The position numbers were made by a program, and so were the translations under genes. Shown piece by piece: positions 62,310 through 64,000 of a stretch of DNA of 64,000 nt. Numbering within the stretch: the first letter of the stretch is position 1; every line of letters starts with the position of its first letter. The stretch comes from Guyanagaster necrorhizus (lineage: Eukaryota > Basidiomycota > Agaricomycetes > Agaricales > Physalacriaceae): NCBI RefSeq assembly GCF_019112545.1, contig NW_025064882.1, forward strand, positions 572,928 through 636,927, given 5' to 3'. The notes under the pieces were generated by a model. It saw nothing but the letters and a program-made list of their open reading frames with translations, was not told the DNA's origin and searched no databases.

Positions 62310-63634
62310 ATGGAACGAACAAAACAACATCCCAAGTCCCTCTTTGTCCGCCCAGCTGACAGCTTGAGCCAGCTCGGGGAATCATATAAGCCCCTTCATC
62401 AACACCACTATTCTCTGCCCGGAATGTCTTCCATCTCCACCAAGAAGAACTCCAGCTTTTTCTCTCTGACATTTCCTTTTGGCTACCAACTCAATCTCAA
62501 GACTGCTGTTAACGGCATGCTCTCAGTCAAATTCCGCAACCCACAAAGTAGCAATGCTGACTCTCTCGGTGGCCTAGATAGTTCTACCGAGACGATTGAC
62601 GTCCTGCAGGGATCTGGCGCCAATCGGTCTCCCGGCATGAATGATAGCCAAACTGTACGTCCTTTTCTCTTATGAGTGGCTCTTCGATGTGTTGATCCTC
62701 ATCCTCATAGATGTATGACACTGAACCCATAGCAAGAACCCCATCTCCGGTTCCTACGGAAGTTATTGAAGATGACCCCGAAGACATCGCCCGGACGCTC
62801 AACAGGAACAGCATCAAAGTACGCGATTATGCTTATGTAGCCACTACCAAGCTTGTGGCAGAGACTTTTGACGCTCTCACCGGTATATCTGAATACGAAC
62901 TTCGTTTGAACGATATAAATCCTATGCGGCCTCACATCAAAGGGAAAACTCTCCACCGCTTGCTCGAGACTGGATATATTTCATGGGAAGAGACGTCGAC
63001 GAGGTGTCAGTCCCAGGATCTGTCGGCGTTAGCAGAATATCGTGCTAGCTCGAGGGTGTCTTACCCGTGGCGAGCGTTGCCTTTGAAGGAGGAGGGTGAA
63101 GTGAAGTCCTGGTCCATAGAGGAGCGGCGAACATGGGTGGCCAAGTCTCAGGTAGCACTGGCAACAAAGGCGTCTCTAAACCGTTATGATCGGTGTGTTG
63201 TGTATGAGCGCGCTAGGTTGGAGCGTGAGGAAAAGGACAGGCAGGTGATCGAGGAAGTCATGCGGCGGCATCGGGAGAGAGAAAGTGCCAATGCAGAGGC
63301 GATGATGAATAAAAGGACACTGGATGATCACGAGAAGGAGCTCAGTCCTGGCAAGAAGCAGAAGGTTGCCCATGACCCACCCATTGCTCTGCCATTACCA
63401 GCGACGGCACATGCGCAGTCAAGTTTGACCCCGTCTACCCTTGACATGGCGGTGGTCTCTTTAGCACCACTCATCACCGATCGTTGTGGCGCAGGGAAGA
63501 CCACTATGTCATCCGGCTATGAACCTAGTGACCCGATGAGGCCTGGTCCTTCTGTATCACTCCCTGTAGCTCGTCGAGGGCTCGGCAGGACGGTAACATT
63601 ACCCAGCATCGATCATGATTCTCTGGGCGTCTAG
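62310..63634 (+). CDS. Unrecognised protein with coiled coil and nuclear signal
   Basis: Two exons (62310-62654, 62711-63634) with clean GT-AG ends give about 422 residues from the ATG at 62310 (MERTKQHPKSLFVRPADSLS). The first 115 residues are Ser-rich. A more ordered middle follows (DYAYVATTKLVAETFDALTG, ISEYELRLNDINPMRPHIKG, KTLHRLLETGYISWEE), then a highly charged coiled coil (ERARLEREEKDRQVIEEVMR) and a nuclear-localisation-like PGKKQKV. The tail is disordered. No domain recognised. Nuclear location inferred. Confidence 0.72.
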
Positions 63635-63812
63635 GTTTCTATCGCCATTTTTTTCGAGCTCGTTGTCTTGTCCCTTACTCGCCATTCCTCTGCCATAATT
63701 ACGGCTATACGGATTTTGTCAGACGAATGCCCCGTCCTAGGTTGTAGGTCAATTATATGTAATGCCAATGTATCAGTAGCCGACGTTGTCCGTACTGTAG
63801 CCCTAGCTTTTG

Positions 63813-63989
63813 TTAGTTGAATAATTTATCATCCCCGCCTTGCAAAAGATACTCGAGCACCGCACATCGATCCTGCTCACTCAAGTCGGCAACAACGAGG
63901 CAGAAAGCCAGTAACGTGGCGTCAAGCTCGGGTTCGTGTTCAAATATATCAGTGGGCAACAGACCATCGAGTACGGCAGATCCGTATGT
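63813..63989 (-). CDS. C-terminal exon of a gene entering from the right
   Basis: Open frame of 58 codons on the minus strand: TYGSAVLDGLLPTDIFEHEP, then ELDATLLAFCLVVADLSEQD, then RCAVLEYLLQGGDDKLFN and a stop at 63813-63815. It is preceded by an acceptor-like CTAG at 63990-63993, and the upstream frame has a stop, so an intron boundary is likely. The helical acidic text looks coding. No family recognised. Confidence 0.55.
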   Translation of the reverse strand, partial: TYGSAVLDGLLPTDIFEHEPELDATLLAFCLVVADLSEQDRCAVLEYLLQGGDDKLFN

Positions 63990-64000
63990 CTAGATTTCCA

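Overview
This is nuclear DNA of a filamentous basidiomycete, very probably an Agaricomycete. The genes are dense and on both strands. Most are broken by many short GT-AG introns of about 45-70 nt. The window also holds a DUF6535 gene, a paralog-type F-box protein with an LLxxR-type heptad prefix, and a cytochrome P450 array, all typical of mushroom-forming fungi. The genus cannot be fixed from the sequence. Exon models below were built by eye from frame continuity and splice signals, so inner boundaries are approximate.

Left part (1-31 kb) is mostly housekeeping. It starts with an ABCC (Yor1/MRP-like) transporter that runs off the left edge. Then come a SANT/Myb-like protein with a coiled-coil tail, a MYST histone acetyltransferase carrying tandem PHD fingers, a class A DnaJ chaperone with a C-terminal CRQQ box, the 25S rRNA m5C methyltransferase Rcm1/NSUN5, the splicing branchpoint-binding protein (SF1/BBP), the TFIIH helicase Ssl2/XPB, a bZIP factor with an unusual basic region, uracil-DNA glycosylase and dolichol kinase Sec59. 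Several are head-to-head pairs. In the UNG/SEC59 pair the best models put the two start codons on overlapping bases.

Middle part (31-45 kb) is the accessory and most interesting region. A degraded solo LTR is followed by a second, complete ABCC transporter. Divergent from it is a roughly 620-residue IucA/IucC-type NRPS-independent siderophore (NIS) synthetase. The shared 1.6 kb intergenic region holds a tandem pair of GATAAG motifs, the type of site used by fungal iron-regulatory GATA factors. I infer a siderophore make-and-export module. After it come a C2-domain/proline-rich (Inn1/Fic1-like) protein and an Sfk1/FRAG1/DRAM-type membrane protein.

Right part (45-64 kb) is decay-rich. It has two or possibly three relics of one P450 family, a small disordered protein, a tRNA-Asp(GTC) with a 19-nt intron, another disordered protein, a decayed DUF6535 gene, a DsbA/FrnE-like protein, an F-box protein with a small open frame just upstream, an unrecognised coiled-coil protein, and the last exon of a gene entering from the right.
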